Made by a program: the position numbers and the translations under genes. 49,517 nt of DNA from Streptomyces sp. NBRC 110611. GTDB taxonomy: Bacteria > Actinomycetota > Actinomycetes > Streptomycetales > Streptomycetaceae. Location of the stretch: positions 1-49,517 of the forward strand of contig NZ_BBUY01000022.1 of assembly GCF_001590865.1 (NCBI RefSeq), written 5' to 3'. The notes under the pieces were generated by a model. That model was not told where the DNA came from. It ran no database searches and worked only from the letters and a program-made list of their open reading frames with translations. Each line of letters begins with the position of its first letter. The stretch's first letter is position 1. Below are positions 8,572 through 17,219 of the stretch, one piece after another.

Positions 8572-9096
8572 TCACGCGAACGGGATGGGGTTCTCTTTGC
8601 GTGAGCCACGGGTGATCGAATCGTATGTGCCGAACTGCGGGACCCGTTCCCACAGGTCATCGAGTGTCCGGCCCGGAATGAGGGTGAGCTCCTCGGTGTA
8701 GCGTTCGCCTGTCACTTCTTCTTCCACGGAGTGGTCGCCAGTCCCGTCGGGCCGGAATTCGTCCTTCTCCATGCGCTGGCACTGCGACATCCCGCGATAC
8801 TCGACAGTGTCGCCGTAGTCGTACGTGACGATCTCGCTGAGAAACAGCAACTCGTCCTGGGGGGCGAAGGTGTAGGTCATTTCGACGCGGCTGAGGTCGT
8901 CGTAGAAGAAGACGCGGACGTGTCCGCTGCGCAGGGCGATTTCAGCGGAGCGGTCAGCGCGGCCGTGTGCTTCGTCGAAGGACGCCACAGCGTACGGTTC
9001 GCCCGCTTCATGGCGCTGTCGCGCCTCTTCGGCGCTGAGGGGCTTGATGGGCTTGTTGAACCGGTTGTTCCAGCGCTGGCAGTACACCAGTGACAT
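8572..9096 (-). CDS. Probable immunity protein of the adjacent toxin, 174 aa
   Basis: Acidic soluble protein with no signal peptide, rich in Glu and Asp and with many aromatic residues, as is common in nuclease inhibitors. GAGGAG lies 10 bases before the ATG and overlaps the end of the preceding toxin gene, whose stop is 15 bases upstream. Position after a WXG100-type polymorphic toxin is the main reason for calling it immunity. I do not recognise a named immunity family. The function is inference from context. Confidence 0.55.
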   Translation of the reverse strand: MSLVYCQRWNNRFNKPIKPLSAEEARQRHEAGEPYAVASFDEAHGRADRSAEIALRSGHVRVFFYDDLSRVEMTYTFAPQDELLFLSEIVTYDYGDTVEYRGMSQCQRMEKDEFRPDGTGDHSVEEEVTGERYTEELTLIPGRTLDDLWERVPQFGTYDSITRGSRKENPIPFA

Positions 9097-9111
9097 CGAC
9101 GTGCAGCTCCT

Positions 9112-10338
9112 CTAGGTGTAGACGTGACCCGTGACGTCCCGGATCATGATATTCAGCTCCTGGGCGTGCTCGATGATCTCTTGAGGGATCGGGGTGACCT
9201 GGACCGGCACCTCCAAAATCATGTCGCCGCTGAGTGGCTTCCCGTCCAGTTCCGGGTATTTGTTGCTGCGGATTACGGTGTCCGGCTCGTACTTGTTGGT
9301 GATCTCGTCCAGGTAGCTGCGTGCGGTTTTGGGTTCCACCTCGGACAGCTGCGCATGTTTCCGGGAGACGATTTCCTTGCCGGGCGTGTAGGAGTCCAGC
9401 CGCTTACCGTTGGTGAGATGCACCTCGTTGGCCGGGTAGCGCCCGTAGTTTTCCCGGTTGAACTTATTCCCTCTGTAGAAGTTGTCTTTGACTTCCTGCG
9501 GAAGGTCTTTCCACGCGAAGACCCAATGTGCGTCAAGGCCGCTGCCGCCGACGCCGGGCAGCATCCCCTCCGGCATGGCCAGGGACGGACCCGTGTTAAC
9601 GGGTACCCCTTGGAAGCCGCTCAATACTGTCTTGATTCCTCCGGCTTCATTGACGGCCTGGACGCCCTTAGCGGCACCTCCGTAGGCCCCGCCGGCCATG
9701 AGCCCGGACAGGCCGGCGTGCTTCATCTCCCCCAGATCGATCACGCGTTGGTCGCCCAGGAGATTTCGGCCTCCCTGGGCGACGACGACATCGACAGTGA
9801 TCGCTTCAAGGCAACCAATGGCGGCAGTGGCCAGCACCGTTCCGGCGATCTCGGTAATGGTGACGGACACCGCGATGCTGGCGGTACTGGCAGCCGCGAC
9901 GATGGCTTCGGCCGCGCCGGCGGCAGCGAGTTCGGTGATTCCGCCAGTGAACACGGCCAGTGCCGTGCCGGCCACGACGACGGCGCCTGCGATGGCCAGT
10001 TCGTGTTGGATCTTGCGCTGCGCGTCGTCAATCTCGTCAGCGAACTTGTCCAGCGCCTTGGCCATGTCCCGGGCGGCAGAGGCCAGATCATCCAGGTAGC
10101 CCTTGCCAGAGCCGTGGTACCTGCGCCAGAACGCCGAAAACGCTTCGATCGACCGGCCCTTGTTGTTGTCGATGACGTCCTGCGCCGACTTGTGTGCTGC
10201 CGCGGTACATTCCTCGACGTCGTCGGCGTACGTGCGCCAGACCCGGGCCGCTTCACGTAGCGCGTCCGCGTCCCCGTCGGGCCACCACATCCCTGTGAGG
10301 TCTTGGACGATCTCCTTGGCCTTGTCCCCGGCGCTCAA
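9112..10338 (-). CDS. Polymorphic toxin with WXG100-like N-terminus (type VII secretion substrate)
   Basis: Predicted 408-aa exported toxin. Residues 1-115 form helices typical of type VII secretion targeting domains (WWPDGDADALREAARVW, later FWRRYHGSGKGYLDDL). Residues 118-185 are a Gly/Ala-rich hydrophobic region as in pretoxin linkers. The C-terminal 120 aa form a separate module with RLDSYTPGKEIVSRK, LSGDMILEVPVQ and IMIRDVTGHVY. The D...E-x-x-x-x-K spacing is compatible with a PD-(D/E)xK-like nuclease, but that is a guess. The start is a TTG overlapping the stop of the upstream WXG100 gene (TTGA), so translation is probably coupled. Confidence 0.75.
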   Translation of the reverse strand: MSAGDKAKEIVQDLTGMWWPDGDADALREAARVWRTYADDVEECTAAAHKSAQDVIDNNKGRSIEAFSAFWRRYHGSGKGYLDDLASAARDMAKALDKFADEIDDAQRKIQHELAIAGAVVVAGTALAVFTGGITELAAAGAAEAIVAAASTASIAVSVTITEIAGTVLATAAIGCLEAITVDVVVAQGGRNLLGDQRVIDLGEMKHAGLSGLMAGGAYGGAAKGVQAVNEAGGIKTVLSGFQGVPVNTGPSLAMPEGMLPGVGGSGLDAHWVFAWKDLPQEVKDNFYRGNKFNRENYGRYPANEVHLTNGKRLDSYTPGKEIVSRKHAQLSEVEPKTARSYLDEITNKYEPDTVIRSNKYPELDGKPLSGDMILEVPVQVTPIPQEIIEHAQELNIMIRDVTGHVYT

Positions 10339-10664
10339 CGACCACCACCGTGGTTGCCCTGGAACCCGGAGGCCGAAGAGTGGTCCGCTTCCTCGTGGTT
10401 GCCGGCCATGTCCTTCATCGCGCCATGGATGCTTGCCAGCCCCTTGGTCAGGGCATGGGCGACATTCTCGATTGCGTGTAGATGTGGAGAGTAGACATCT
10501 TCAAACTTCGCCCCCTGCTCGTCATCCCCCCATGGAGAGCCGAGTCCGGCTAAGGAATGCTTCAGCTTCTGAGTAGCACGCTCCAATGCGACCGACTCTC
10601 TATGGAACGTCGGTGCAGCAGAGTGAATTTGGTCAAGGTCTATATCGAAGCCTGAATCGGCCAC
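10335..10664 (-). CDS. WXG100/ESAT-6-like small protein
   Basis: 109-aa helical protein resembling the small partners or chaperones of type VII secreted toxins. Two long helices flank a GLGSPWGDDEQG turn, the position of the W-x-G motif. The GTG start follows GGAGGGGG by 4-5 bases; the frame is open 36 codons further but without a better site. It ends inside the first codon of the toxin gene, implying co-expression and probably complex formation. Confidence 0.75.
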   Translation of the reverse strand: MADSGFDIDLDQIHSAAPTFHRESVALERATQKLKHSLAGLGSPWGDDEQGAKFEDVYSPHLHAIENVAHALTKGLASIHGAMKDMAGNHEEADHSSASGFQGNHGGGR

Positions 10665-10882
10665 ACGTCCCCCTCCATCACCCTTCCGTCGTCGTGCGAT
10701 CAACTTACTACTCCCCACTGACAGCACCTCAACTTGCTGGTCATGTATGGCGGTTGCGACATATGCCCCCATTCCCGCAATCCAGCCAGGAACCTGCCGA
10801 CGAGAACGTTTCGCAAGGTGGGGCTGGATCGAACTACCCAGCTTCTGCGGAATAGTTGAAACGCGCCCACCGAGGAGTGCAT

Positions 10883-10922
10883 GAGGCCCCTCGAATCCAC
10901 CAGGGTGGATTCAAGGGGCCTC
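10883..10922 (-). terminator. Hairpin terminator after the surface-protein gene
   Basis: GAGGCCCCT-x-GAATCCACC pairs with GGTGGATTC-x-AGGGGCCTC around a 2-base loop, with one central mismatch. It lies just beyond the stop of the minus-strand gene at 10951 and marks the end of the long minus-strand run. Confidence 0.8.
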
Positions 10923-10950
10923 GCAAAAGTGGGGACGGTGAAAGTACGGG

Positions 10951-11991
10951 TCAGCTCTCGGAGCCGTTGTCTTCGGAGTCGCCCGTTCGGTGTCGGCGGG
11001 CCGCTATGAGAGCGCCTCCTCCGGCAGCGAGGAGCAGTCCGGCGCCGCCGAGCAGCCACGGGGTGGCGTCTGCGCCGGTGTGCGCGAGCGCGCCGTCGGG
11101 TTCGGGCACTGCGGCCCCCGACCCGGTCTCATCGTTGGCCGGGGTCTCGGAAGGCGAGGCGGACGGCTGCGAGGGGGCGTTGTCCTCAACGGGGTCGTCC
11201 GGGGCCGACTTGCCCGTCGGTTTGTCGGTCGCCTTCTCCGTGGGCTTGTCCGTCGGCTTGTCCGTCGGCTTCTCCGTGGGCGTCGGTGTGGAGATCTTGG
11301 CGTTGGTGACAGTCACGGTGACGGGGTGGCCCGGCTTGGCTGTGAAGGGCTTCGAGGGCTTGTAGAGGTCGTAACCGTCAGGGGCCTTGACCTGCTTGGC
11401 CCAGAAGTCCGTTCCGGTACGGGAGTTGATGGGCAGCTCGCCACTGGCCGTGCCGTCGGCGCCGGTGGTCAGGGTGAGAAGGGTCTTGTCGCCGCTGCCG
11501 ATGTTGACCTTGGATCCGGCCAGCAGCTTGCCGCTCTTGTCGTCCTTGGCCTTCAGCAGAAGCGAGGCCGGCTTGAAGGGGTCGGTGATCGTCAGGGGCG
11601 TGACAGTGCCAGGCGTCACAATGACGTCCTGGTCGTTGACCGTGTCGTGCAGATTGCTGCCGCTGGAGATCTCTTTGAGGCGGAAGACGCCCGGCGTCAG
11701 GTCTTGGAAGACCAACTGGCCCTCCGCATTGGTCTTGCCGCTTCCGGCCTCCTGACCTGAGCCGTCCAGGAGAAGGAACGCGGCGCCTGGGAGGACATCG
11801 CCGGCGGGGTCCTTCGTGGTGATGGCGACACCGCCGACCTCGGGCTCGGAGGTCTTGGTGGGAGTGGTGGAGGCCGATGGCGGCGGTTCGGTCGGCTGCG
11901 CGGTCGCGGTCGGTGCCCAGGCGAGGGTGCAGGTCAGCGCGGCGGCGACGGCGCCGGATCGGACGGTCCCGCGGACGATTCGAGTGTGCAC
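10951..11991 (-). CDS. Sortase-anchored surface protein with SpaA/Cna-B-like repeats and LAHTG motif
   Basis: 346-aa cell-wall protein. A signal peptide (about residues 1-31, ending TATAQ) is followed by two prealbumin-like beta domains, recognisable from GVAITTKDPAGDVLPGAAF and from ASLLLKAKDDKSGKLLAGSK with their xxGxxxFxDLxPGxFxLKE-type strands. A Pro/Thr/Lys spacer contains repeated KPTDKPTDKPTEK units made from near-identical 12-bp DNA repeats. The C-terminus has LAHTG (302-306), a hydrophobic helix and an Arg/His tail. LAxTG is the form used by class E sortases of Streptomyces. The start is GTG after AAGGAG. It could act in aggregation or adhesion during mating. Confidence 0.85.
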   Translation of the reverse strand: MHTRIVRGTVRSGAVAAALTCTLAWAPTATAQPTEPPPSASTTPTKTSEPEVGGVAITTKDPAGDVLPGAAFLLLDGSGQEAGSGKTNAEGQLVFQDLTPGVFRLKEISSGSNLHDTVNDQDVIVTPGTVTPLTITDPFKPASLLLKAKDDKSGKLLAGSKVNIGSGDKTLLTLTTGADGTASGELPINSRTGTDFWAKQVKAPDGYDLYKPSKPFTAKPGHPVTVTVTNAKISTPTPTEKPTDKPTDKPTEKATDKPTGKSAPDDPVEDNAPSQPSASPSETPANDETGSGAAVPEPDGALAHTGADATPWLLGGAGLLLAAGGGALIAARRHRTGDSEDNGSES

Positions 11992-12024
11992 GGGAAGGGT
12001 GCTCCTTGTTCGGTGGAGGGAGGG

Positions 12025-12819
12025 TTAGCGGGTTCGGCCAGGGGCCGGGGTTGCGGGAGGCATGGCGAGGGGGGTGGAGTGCGGAACCTGCTTGGTCGCT
12101 TGGGTGGTCGCCGCGACGTAGAGGTGGCTCCGCGTGTGGAACGGGATGTCCTTCACGGTGCGGTGCACTGGCTCGGTGGAGATCAGTGAGGCGGTGAAGG
12201 CTGCGGCGAGCGTGTTGGGGGCGCCGAAGGAGAAGCGCGCTCGCCAGTGCGGCTCGTTCGGGTATCCGCCTGCGGCTGTCCAGGCAGGGCGGCTGGTATT
12301 GGTGGCGGCGTACTGGTGTCGCACGAAGCCGAGGGCTTCGGGTGCTCGGAAGGTCTGGGTGCTGTCTGTTTTGACTCTGTGGCTCCAGCCGTTGACGAGC
12401 AGCGGGGTGTATGCCTCCTGCGGTGGCGTCTCGTCCTCGAACAGCCCGTCCCGGTCGCCGTGGCGGTCTTCGTGGTAGAGGTCGAGCAGCTCGGTGTGGA
12501 CGTCGTGCAGCAGCTCGACCGGGGTGGTGGCATCGAACGTGATTTGCCAGGCCGCCGGGCCGAACGGGACGCGGTTCGCGGCGATGGTCCACTTCCCCTT
12601 GCTGGGGCTGTCGGGTTCGAGGACGAGGCTGGTCCACAGCCGCAGGCAGGGGCTGGTGGCGAAGGCTTGTCCCTTTGCGGGCTGGTGCAGCGACCAGTCC
12701 TCATCGAAGGGAAAGGGCCAGACGGTACGAGGGTCGAGGGGGCCGGGTCCGGCCAGGTGGCGGGGTAGGACCTTCACCGTCTGGTCTGGGTCGAGGTGTT
12801 GGAAGGGGTCGGGAGGCAC
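12025..12819 (-). CDS. DUF317 protein, 264 aa
   Basis: DUF317 proteins are abundant in Streptomyces conjugative elements; their role is unknown. Two repeats are visible, each running from a V-x-P-R-H-L-A-G type opening (KVLPRHLAGPG) through a Trp-rich sheet to an x-x-F-x-A-x-T-P-V-E motif (FDATTPVELLHDV). The second repeat ends at SFGAPNTLAAAFTASL. The Pro-rich tail is probably disordered. The GTG start follows AGAGAGAAG. It lies between a second DUF317 gene and the surface-protein gene with gaps of about 30 bases, so it is probably in the same transcript. Confidence 0.8.
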   Translation of the reverse strand: MPPDPFQHLDPDQTVKVLPRHLAGPGPLDPRTVWPFPFDEDWSLHQPAKGQAFATSPCLRLWTSLVLEPDSPSKGKWTIAANRVPFGPAAWQITFDATTPVELLHDVHTELLDLYHEDRHGDRDGLFEDETPPQEAYTPLLVNGWSHRVKTDSTQTFRAPEALGFVRHQYAATNTSRPAWTAAGGYPNEPHWRARFSFGAPNTLAAAFTASLISTEPVHRTVKDIPFHTRSHLYVAATTQATKQVPHSTPLAMPPATPAPGRTR

Positions 12820-12846
12820 GGGCTTCTCTCTGGAGGAAGTGGGAGG

Positions 12847-13713
12847 TCAGCGTCGTGGGCCGGGCAGCGCGGGGCGGCTGGTGGTGCTCCAGCGCGGGAC
12901 GCTGGACGTGGTGAGGGCAGCCGGGCGGCGTGCGGCGGCGCGCTGGACGTCGAGCGGAGTCGCGGCCGGCGGGCGCGGAGGGATGACTGGCGTGAGCCGG
13001 GCCAGGCCCTGGACGTAGCTGTACGTCTCCTCCTGCCATCGCGGCAGCGGCGTGGGATCGGACACGCACTCGGTGACGGCTTTGAGCAGGGCCACGGGGG
13101 TGCCGGTGCTGGCGGTGGCGTACCAGGCAGGTCGGTCTATCGAGGTGCCGGCCCACATCTGCCAGCGGGCGTCGCGGGTGGTCAGCTCGGTTTCCGGGTC
13201 GAGGCGTCCGGTGGTGAATTCCAGCCCGGCGAGCCCGTCGGGCGACTGGACCGCGAAGACGCCCCACCGGGGGTGGTCGATCTGCCAGCCGCGGTTGATG
13301 AGCGGCGCGATCGCATTGAACGGGTCGCGGTCCGCGCTGCCCGGGTCCGGTGCCGCGAGATAGGCGCCCGGCCCGTGCTCGTATGCTTCGGCGAGGGCGG
13401 TGGTGAAGGCTCGGACGAATTCGGTCGGGCAGGAGTCGTTGAAGCAGGCTCCCCAGGTCGGCGGGCCGAAGGGGTCCTTGTAGGCGTTGATGCGCCACAG
13501 GCCGTCGTCCTCTCCTTCGGGGAGGTAGCCGAGGCGGACCTTGCGGTCGGGGGCGTGGACGAAGGCGTTGCCGAGGTCGTCGTGCTCCAGTTCCCAGCCG
13601 AGGTCGAGAAGGGGCGCGAGGGCGGGGTCGCCAATCGCGGTGGTACCAGCGAGGTAGCGCGGGGAGACGTAGACGTCGCCGTCGATGGTGCGAAGGTCGT
13701 CGTGGGGTGGCAC
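12847..13713 (-). CDS. DUF317 protein, 288 aa
   Basis: Two DUF317 repeats. The first is VYVSPRYLAGT, then DPFGPPTWGACF and PTEFVRAFTTALAEAY. The second begins DPFNAIAPLINRGWQID and ends with TGTPVALLKAVTECV. A basic, Pro/Arg/Ser-rich tail of about 60 aa follows. It is a paralog of the neighbouring 12025 gene and of four genes in the right half of the window. Start is a GTG 30 bases after the HAD gene stop; the ribosome site is weak. Confidence 0.8.
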   Translation of the reverse strand: MPPHDDLRTIDGDVYVSPRYLAGTTAIGDPALAPLLDLGWELEHDDLGNAFVHAPDRKVRLGYLPEGEDDGLWRINAYKDPFGPPTWGACFNDSCPTEFVRAFTTALAEAYEHGPGAYLAAPDPGSADRDPFNAIAPLINRGWQIDHPRWGVFAVQSPDGLAGLEFTTGRLDPETELTTRDARWQMWAGTSIDRPAWYATASTGTPVALLKAVTECVSDPTPLPRWQEETYSYVQGLARLTPVIPPRPPAATPLDVQRAAARRPAALTTSSVPRWSTTSRPALPGPRR

Positions 13714-13743
13714 GCGGGTCCTGAGGGTAGGCGTTGGGGGTGG

Positions 13744-14373
13744 TCAGCCGGTGTTGGGCAGCAGGGCTGTTTCCAGGTCGGTGGGTTGGCCGGTGTAGTG
13801 CAGCGTGCGCAGCCCGAGGCGGGCGGCGGCGCGGCAGTTGTCCGCCCGGTCATCGATGAACAGCACGCGCTGCGCGGCGGCGCCGGTGGCGTCCAGGGCG
13901 TGCCGGTAGGCGGCCGGGTCTGGTTTGCACACCTCCAGCCGGGCTGAGTACAGGGCCCGGGTCATCAGCTGGCGGCACCAGTCGTGGGTGTCGAGGACGT
14001 CGCTGAGAGGGGCAGGGGCGTTGGACAGCAGCACCATGGGCAGCCCGCGCCCGTGGGCGCTGTACAAGACGGAGAGAACGCGCTCGTCGGTGTGCGTCCA
14101 CATCGCCGTGTCGGCGGCGCGCAGTTCGCGCAGCATGGGTGGCCCGGGATGGTGGCCCAGCACCCGGGCCCAGTACGCGAGGTCGCTCAGCTGGCCAGCA
14201 TCGTATGCCTCGCGGGCGCTCCAGAAGGCGCTCTGGAACGAGGCGATGTCGTCGGGGCATGCGGCGACGCGGGCGAGATTCCGCCACTGCTCTGTGCTGG
14301 GCTGCCGACCGATGACGCCGTTGTAGTCGAGGATCACGGCGTCGAGGTCGCTGGTCGCGGTGGTGAGGGTCAA
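13744..14373 (-). CDS. HAD-superfamily hydrolase, 209 aa
   Basis: HAD fold enzyme acting on a phosphate ester or similar small substrate. Motif I is ILDYNGV, with the nucleophile at Asp16; the usual second Asp (acid/base) is Asn18. Motif II is VLLSNAP (Ser117), motif III is CKPDP (Lys150) and motif IV is LFIDDRADN (Asp174-Asp175). The changed motif I suggests altered chemistry or loss of phosphatase activity, as in dehalogenase-like members. The TTG start overlaps the stop of the MFS gene (TTGA). The frame stays open far upstream, but that part is the shadow of the MFS gene. Confidence 0.8.
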   Translation of the reverse strand: MTLTTATSDLDAVILDYNGVIGRQPSTEQWRNLARVAACPDDIASFQSAFWSAREAYDAGQLSDLAYWARVLGHHPGPPMLRELRAADTAMWTHTDERVLSVLYSAHGRGLPMVLLSNAPAPLSDVLDTHDWCRQLMTRALYSARLEVCKPDPAAYRHALDATGAAAQRVLFIDDRADNCRAAARLGLRTLHYTGQPTDLETALLPNTG

Positions 14374-15527
14374 AGGGTGGGTTTCTCCAGGGCACGGTGG
14401 GACAGGGCGGCGACGGCGGCTGCGAGCAGGGCGGGCAGCAGCAGCGCGGTGGACAGGGTCGTGACGGCGGCGAGGGCGCCGATGAGCGCGGGCCCGGCGA
14501 GCAGGCCCAGGTAGCCGGTGACAGCGACCGTGGCCACGGCCCTCGGACCGCCGACTCCTGCAGCGCTGATCAGACAGGGAACGGTGAGGGACAAGCCGAG
14601 CCCGAAGACCGACCAGCCGGCCAGAGCCAACGGCGTGCTGGAAGAGACGACGCCGGTGGCAAGCCCGGCCGCAGCGAGGAGCGCACCGGCCCGTACCACA
14701 CGGGGGGCGCCGAAAGATGCGGTGAGCCGGTCGCCGGCCAACCGTCCGGTGGCCATGGCCGCGCTGTAGAGGGCGAACGCGGCTGCGCTCACGGCCGTCG
14801 AGGCATCCAGGCCGTGCAGGTGGACGGCGGCCCAGTCCGCTGCCGCTCCCTCCCCCAACAGGCTTGCGGCAGCCAGCGCGCCCAGCAGCCACAGCTTCGC
14901 AGACGAGAGCGGCGAACGGTCCTCGCCGGGCCCGGAAGTGGCGGGGGCAGGCGGCTGGTCGGTACCGGTCAGGGAGCGGGTTGCCGGTGCGACAGCAAGC
15001 ACAGCCCCGGTGAGGACCACACCAGTGGCGAGGAAAAGGGTGCTGTGCGCGATGCGGGCGCTGACGGCGGCAACGGCGGCTCCCGCGAGGGCGCCGATGG
15101 AGTAAGCCGCGTGGAACGACGACATGATGGGGCTGCCGTAGTCGTTCTGGCAGCGCACCGCCGCGGAGTTGGCGGCAACGTCCAGCACACCGTGCGCGAT
15201 ACCGAAACCCAGGGCTGCCGTGAGCAGGGCCGGCAGGCTGTCGCACTGGCCCAGAAGGGCGAGGCATACGGCGAGGCCGGTGGCACCGGAGGTGAGCAGG
15301 GCAGGAAGGCGCGCTGGACGGGCGAGACGGCCTCCGGCCTGCAGTCCCGCGACCATGCCGAGCGCTGCCGCCAACAGCACCAGGGCAAGGTGCGCGGTGC
15401 TCAGGTGGGCGGCCTGCTGAACGGCCGGCATCCGGGCACCCCAGACGGCCATCACCACCCCCAGGCCGAGGAAGTAACCGGTCAGCAGGCCACGGCTGCG
15501 CCGGGCAGAGGCGGTTGTACGGCTCAT
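14370..15527 (-). CDS. MFS transporter, 385 aa
   Basis: Integral membrane transporter with about 12 hydrophobic segments in two halves separated by a polar loop near residues 180-200. The first half has GYFLGLGVVMAVWGARMP and SSFHAAYSIGALAGAAVA, features of the YbjJ-like branch of MFS permeases. Substrate cannot be told from sequence. It is coupled to the HAD gene by a TTGA overlap, so the two may act together, for example in export and modification of one metabolite. Confidence 0.8.
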   Translation of the reverse strand: MSRTTASARRSRGLLTGYFLGLGVVMAVWGARMPAVQQAAHLSTAHLALVLLAAALGMVAGLQAGGRLARPARLPALLTSGATGLAVCLALLGQCDSLPALLTAALGFGIAHGVLDVAANSAAVRCQNDYGSPIMSSFHAAYSIGALAGAAVAAVSARIAHSTLFLATGVVLTGAVLAVAPATRSLTGTDQPPAPATSGPGEDRSPLSSAKLWLLGALAAASLLGEGAAADWAAVHLHGLDASTAVSAAAFALYSAAMATGRLAGDRLTASFGAPRVVRAGALLAAAGLATGVVSSSTPLALAGWSVFGLGLSLTVPCLISAAGVGGPRAVATVAVTGYLGLLAGPALIGALAAVTTLSTALLLPALLAAAVAALSHRALEKPTL

Positions 15528-15673
15528 GCGGCCGGATCCATGTCGGCCGCGGCCACGACCAAGACGACAGGACGGTCGGACAAGAGGGTGCTCCTCGAAG
15601 AGTCAGGTTGTGGTGGGCTCTTGCTGGCTCAGGCTTATGGGCTGTGCCGGCGGCGGAGCTCGATCGCGGAGGC

Positions 15674-15958
15674 TCACTCCGGGTGTGCGGCGAGCAGTCG
15701 TCTCGCATAGAGCGCGGTGTAGTTGTTGTTGAGGCCCTTCACGCCGTGTGGGTGACGCCAGCGCAGTGCCTCGAACAGCGCCTTCATGCCGACCCTCGTC
15801 GCGCCGACGGCGAGGCGCTGGGCGACGAGCTGCTCCAGGGCCCGGTACACCCAGGGGTGTTGGGCGTCGAAGTCGTGGAACTGCTCGGTGATCGTCGGCC
15901 GTATGTCCTGGTGCGGGAGGGCGAGGCCAGGCAGTCGGTCTTGCGTGAGGGTGGGCAT
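15674..15958 (-). CDS. Small phage/plasmid-type protein, 94 aa
   Basis: Helical protein of a type I recall from actinophages and mobile elements: FDAQHPWVYRALEQL, then VGMKALFEALRW and a GLNNNYTALYARRL motif near the C-terminus. Function is unknown; the L-N-N-x-Y-T-x-x-Y-A-R segment is the family hallmark. It sits between two MFS genes with a gap of about 30 bases from the upstream one, so it is likely co-transcribed. AGAGGA lies 12 bases before the ATG. Confidence 0.65.
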   Translation of the reverse strand: MPTLTQDRLPGLALPHQDIRPTITEQFHDFDAQHPWVYRALEQLVAQRLAVGATRVGMKALFEALRWRHPHGVKGLNNNYTALYARRLLAAHPE

Positions 15959-15989
15959 GAGCGTCGAAGGTCCTCTCGTACCGGAACGG

Positions 15990-17219
15990 TCAGGCGGGCA
16001 GAGCGGGAAGGGTGCGCAGCCGGGCGAAGGTGACGGCGAGACCGAGGGCCTGCAAGCCAGCTGCGGCCGTGACGGCGTGCCCGAGCTGGGCGGGCGGGAT
16101 GGCCGCGACGAGCAGTCCGGCGGCGGGGAAGGGCAGCAGGAGCAAAAGGATCGTCAGGCTGAGGGTGCTGCCGAAGACGCCGGGTGGGATCAAGTGGGAG
16201 CGCAGCGTGCGCAGCACGACCGTGAGGCCCCCTTCGCCGGCCATCAGGACGGCGATCAGCAGCAGGTAGCCGTGGTAGGTGTCGGCCTGGGAGACGGCGA
16301 GGGTTGCGCTGGCGGCGACGGCGGCGGCTGCGGCGCCGACCGGCCACAGGCCCCAGCGGTCGATCGCACGGCGGGCGGCGGTGATGGCGAGCAGGGAGGC
16401 GACGGCCGCGGCGGACCAGATGAGTCCGGCATCCGCGCTGGAATGCCCCAGCTCGGTGACCACGATCACCGGCATGGCGGCCTGGAGGAGGGCGATGGCG
16501 CAGTTGGAGACGACCAGGCCGCCGACCAGCCAGGCAAGGGCCGGCAGCGCGCGCAGCGTTGCCCAGCCCGTCCGCAGCCCTCCCTGCGCCGGCGCGGCAC
16601 TGAGCGCAGCAGTCCGCCCACGGGTGCCGAGCGCGGCCGCGGCGAGAGAGAAGCCGGCGAGCGTTGCGAGCATCACGGCCGGTCCGCCGTGCTCCAGCAG
16701 CAGGCCCGAGACCAAGGGCCCGGCGAGCATCGCCTTCTGGTCGATTCCCAGCAGGACGGACTGCACCCGGTGCGCGCGAACTCCCCCGGTGCGACTCGCC
16801 TCGCCGCCGGCGGTCTCGGCCGCGACGTAACTGAACTCGGTGACGACGCCGGTGACCGTGGCGAGCGCCATCACCGTGACCGTCGCCGCTGGCCCCCCTG
16901 CGTCAAGAACCGTCAGCAAGAGCACGGCGGCAAGGACGACCAGGGCCCGGACAACGCACGCGGTGCGGAAGATGAGCGCGGTTCCGTAGCGGTCCACGAC
17001 GGTGCCGGCCACCGTGAACGCACCCAGGCGCGGCAGCCACTCCAGCGCGAAGGCGAGCCCCGTCAGGGCCGCCGAACCGGTGGTCGCCAGGACGAGGAGC
17101 GGGATGCCATAGGTGGTCATGGCGAACGCGGCGCCATCGGCTGCACGGGGCAGATAGACGCCCCGCAGGAGGGTCGGTTCGGGGCGGCGCGCGTCACGAG
17201 GGGCGGTGCGGGCCGTCAC
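15990..17219 (-). CDS. MFS transporter, 409 aa
   Basis: Drug-efflux-like MFS protein. The first helix region is MTTYGIPLLVLATTGSAALT, followed by an A-like motif region (VAGTVVDRYG) and a second conserved pattern at ITAARRAIDRWG between the halves. About 10-12 membrane segments are visible. The GTG start overlaps the regulator stop (GTGA), indicating translational coupling; an upstream start would lie inside the regulator gene. Two winged-helix proteins sit directly upstream, a common setting for regulated efflux. The substrate is unknown. Confidence 0.8.
   Translation of the reverse strand: MTARTAPRDARRPEPTLLRGVYLPRAADGAAFAMTTYGIPLLVLATTGSAALTGLAFALEWLPRLGAFTVAGTVVDRYGTALIFRTACVVRALVVLAAVLLLTVLDAGGPAATVTVMALATVTGVVTEFSYVAAETAGGEASRTGGVRAHRVQSVLLGIDQKAMLAGPLVSGLLLEHGGPAVMLATLAGFSLAAAALGTRGRTAALSAAPAQGGLRTGWATLRALPALAWLVGGLVVSNCAIALLQAAMPVIVVTELGHSSADAGLIWSAAAVASLLAITAARRAIDRWGLWPVGAAAAAVAASATLAVSQADTYHGYLLLIAVLMAGEGGLTVVLRTLRSHLIPPGVFGSTLSLTILLLLLPFPAAGLLVAAIPPAQLGHAVTAAAGLQALGLAVTFARLRTLPALPA

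Noticed and set aside
10810..10860. Clover-leaf-like stretch, considered as a tRNA gene and integration site
   Set aside because: Acceptor and T-loop sequences do not fit; no anticodon arm could be drawn.
11220..11290. Tandem short repeats, considered as a CRISPR or VNTR array
   Set aside because: They encode the KPTDKPTEK spacer of the surface protein; units are about 12 bp with no spacers.
13744..15708. HAD frame extended upstream to a 654-aa protein
   Set aside because: The upstream 440 codons are an alternate frame of the MFS gene; the TTG at 14373 with TTGA overlap is the sensible start.
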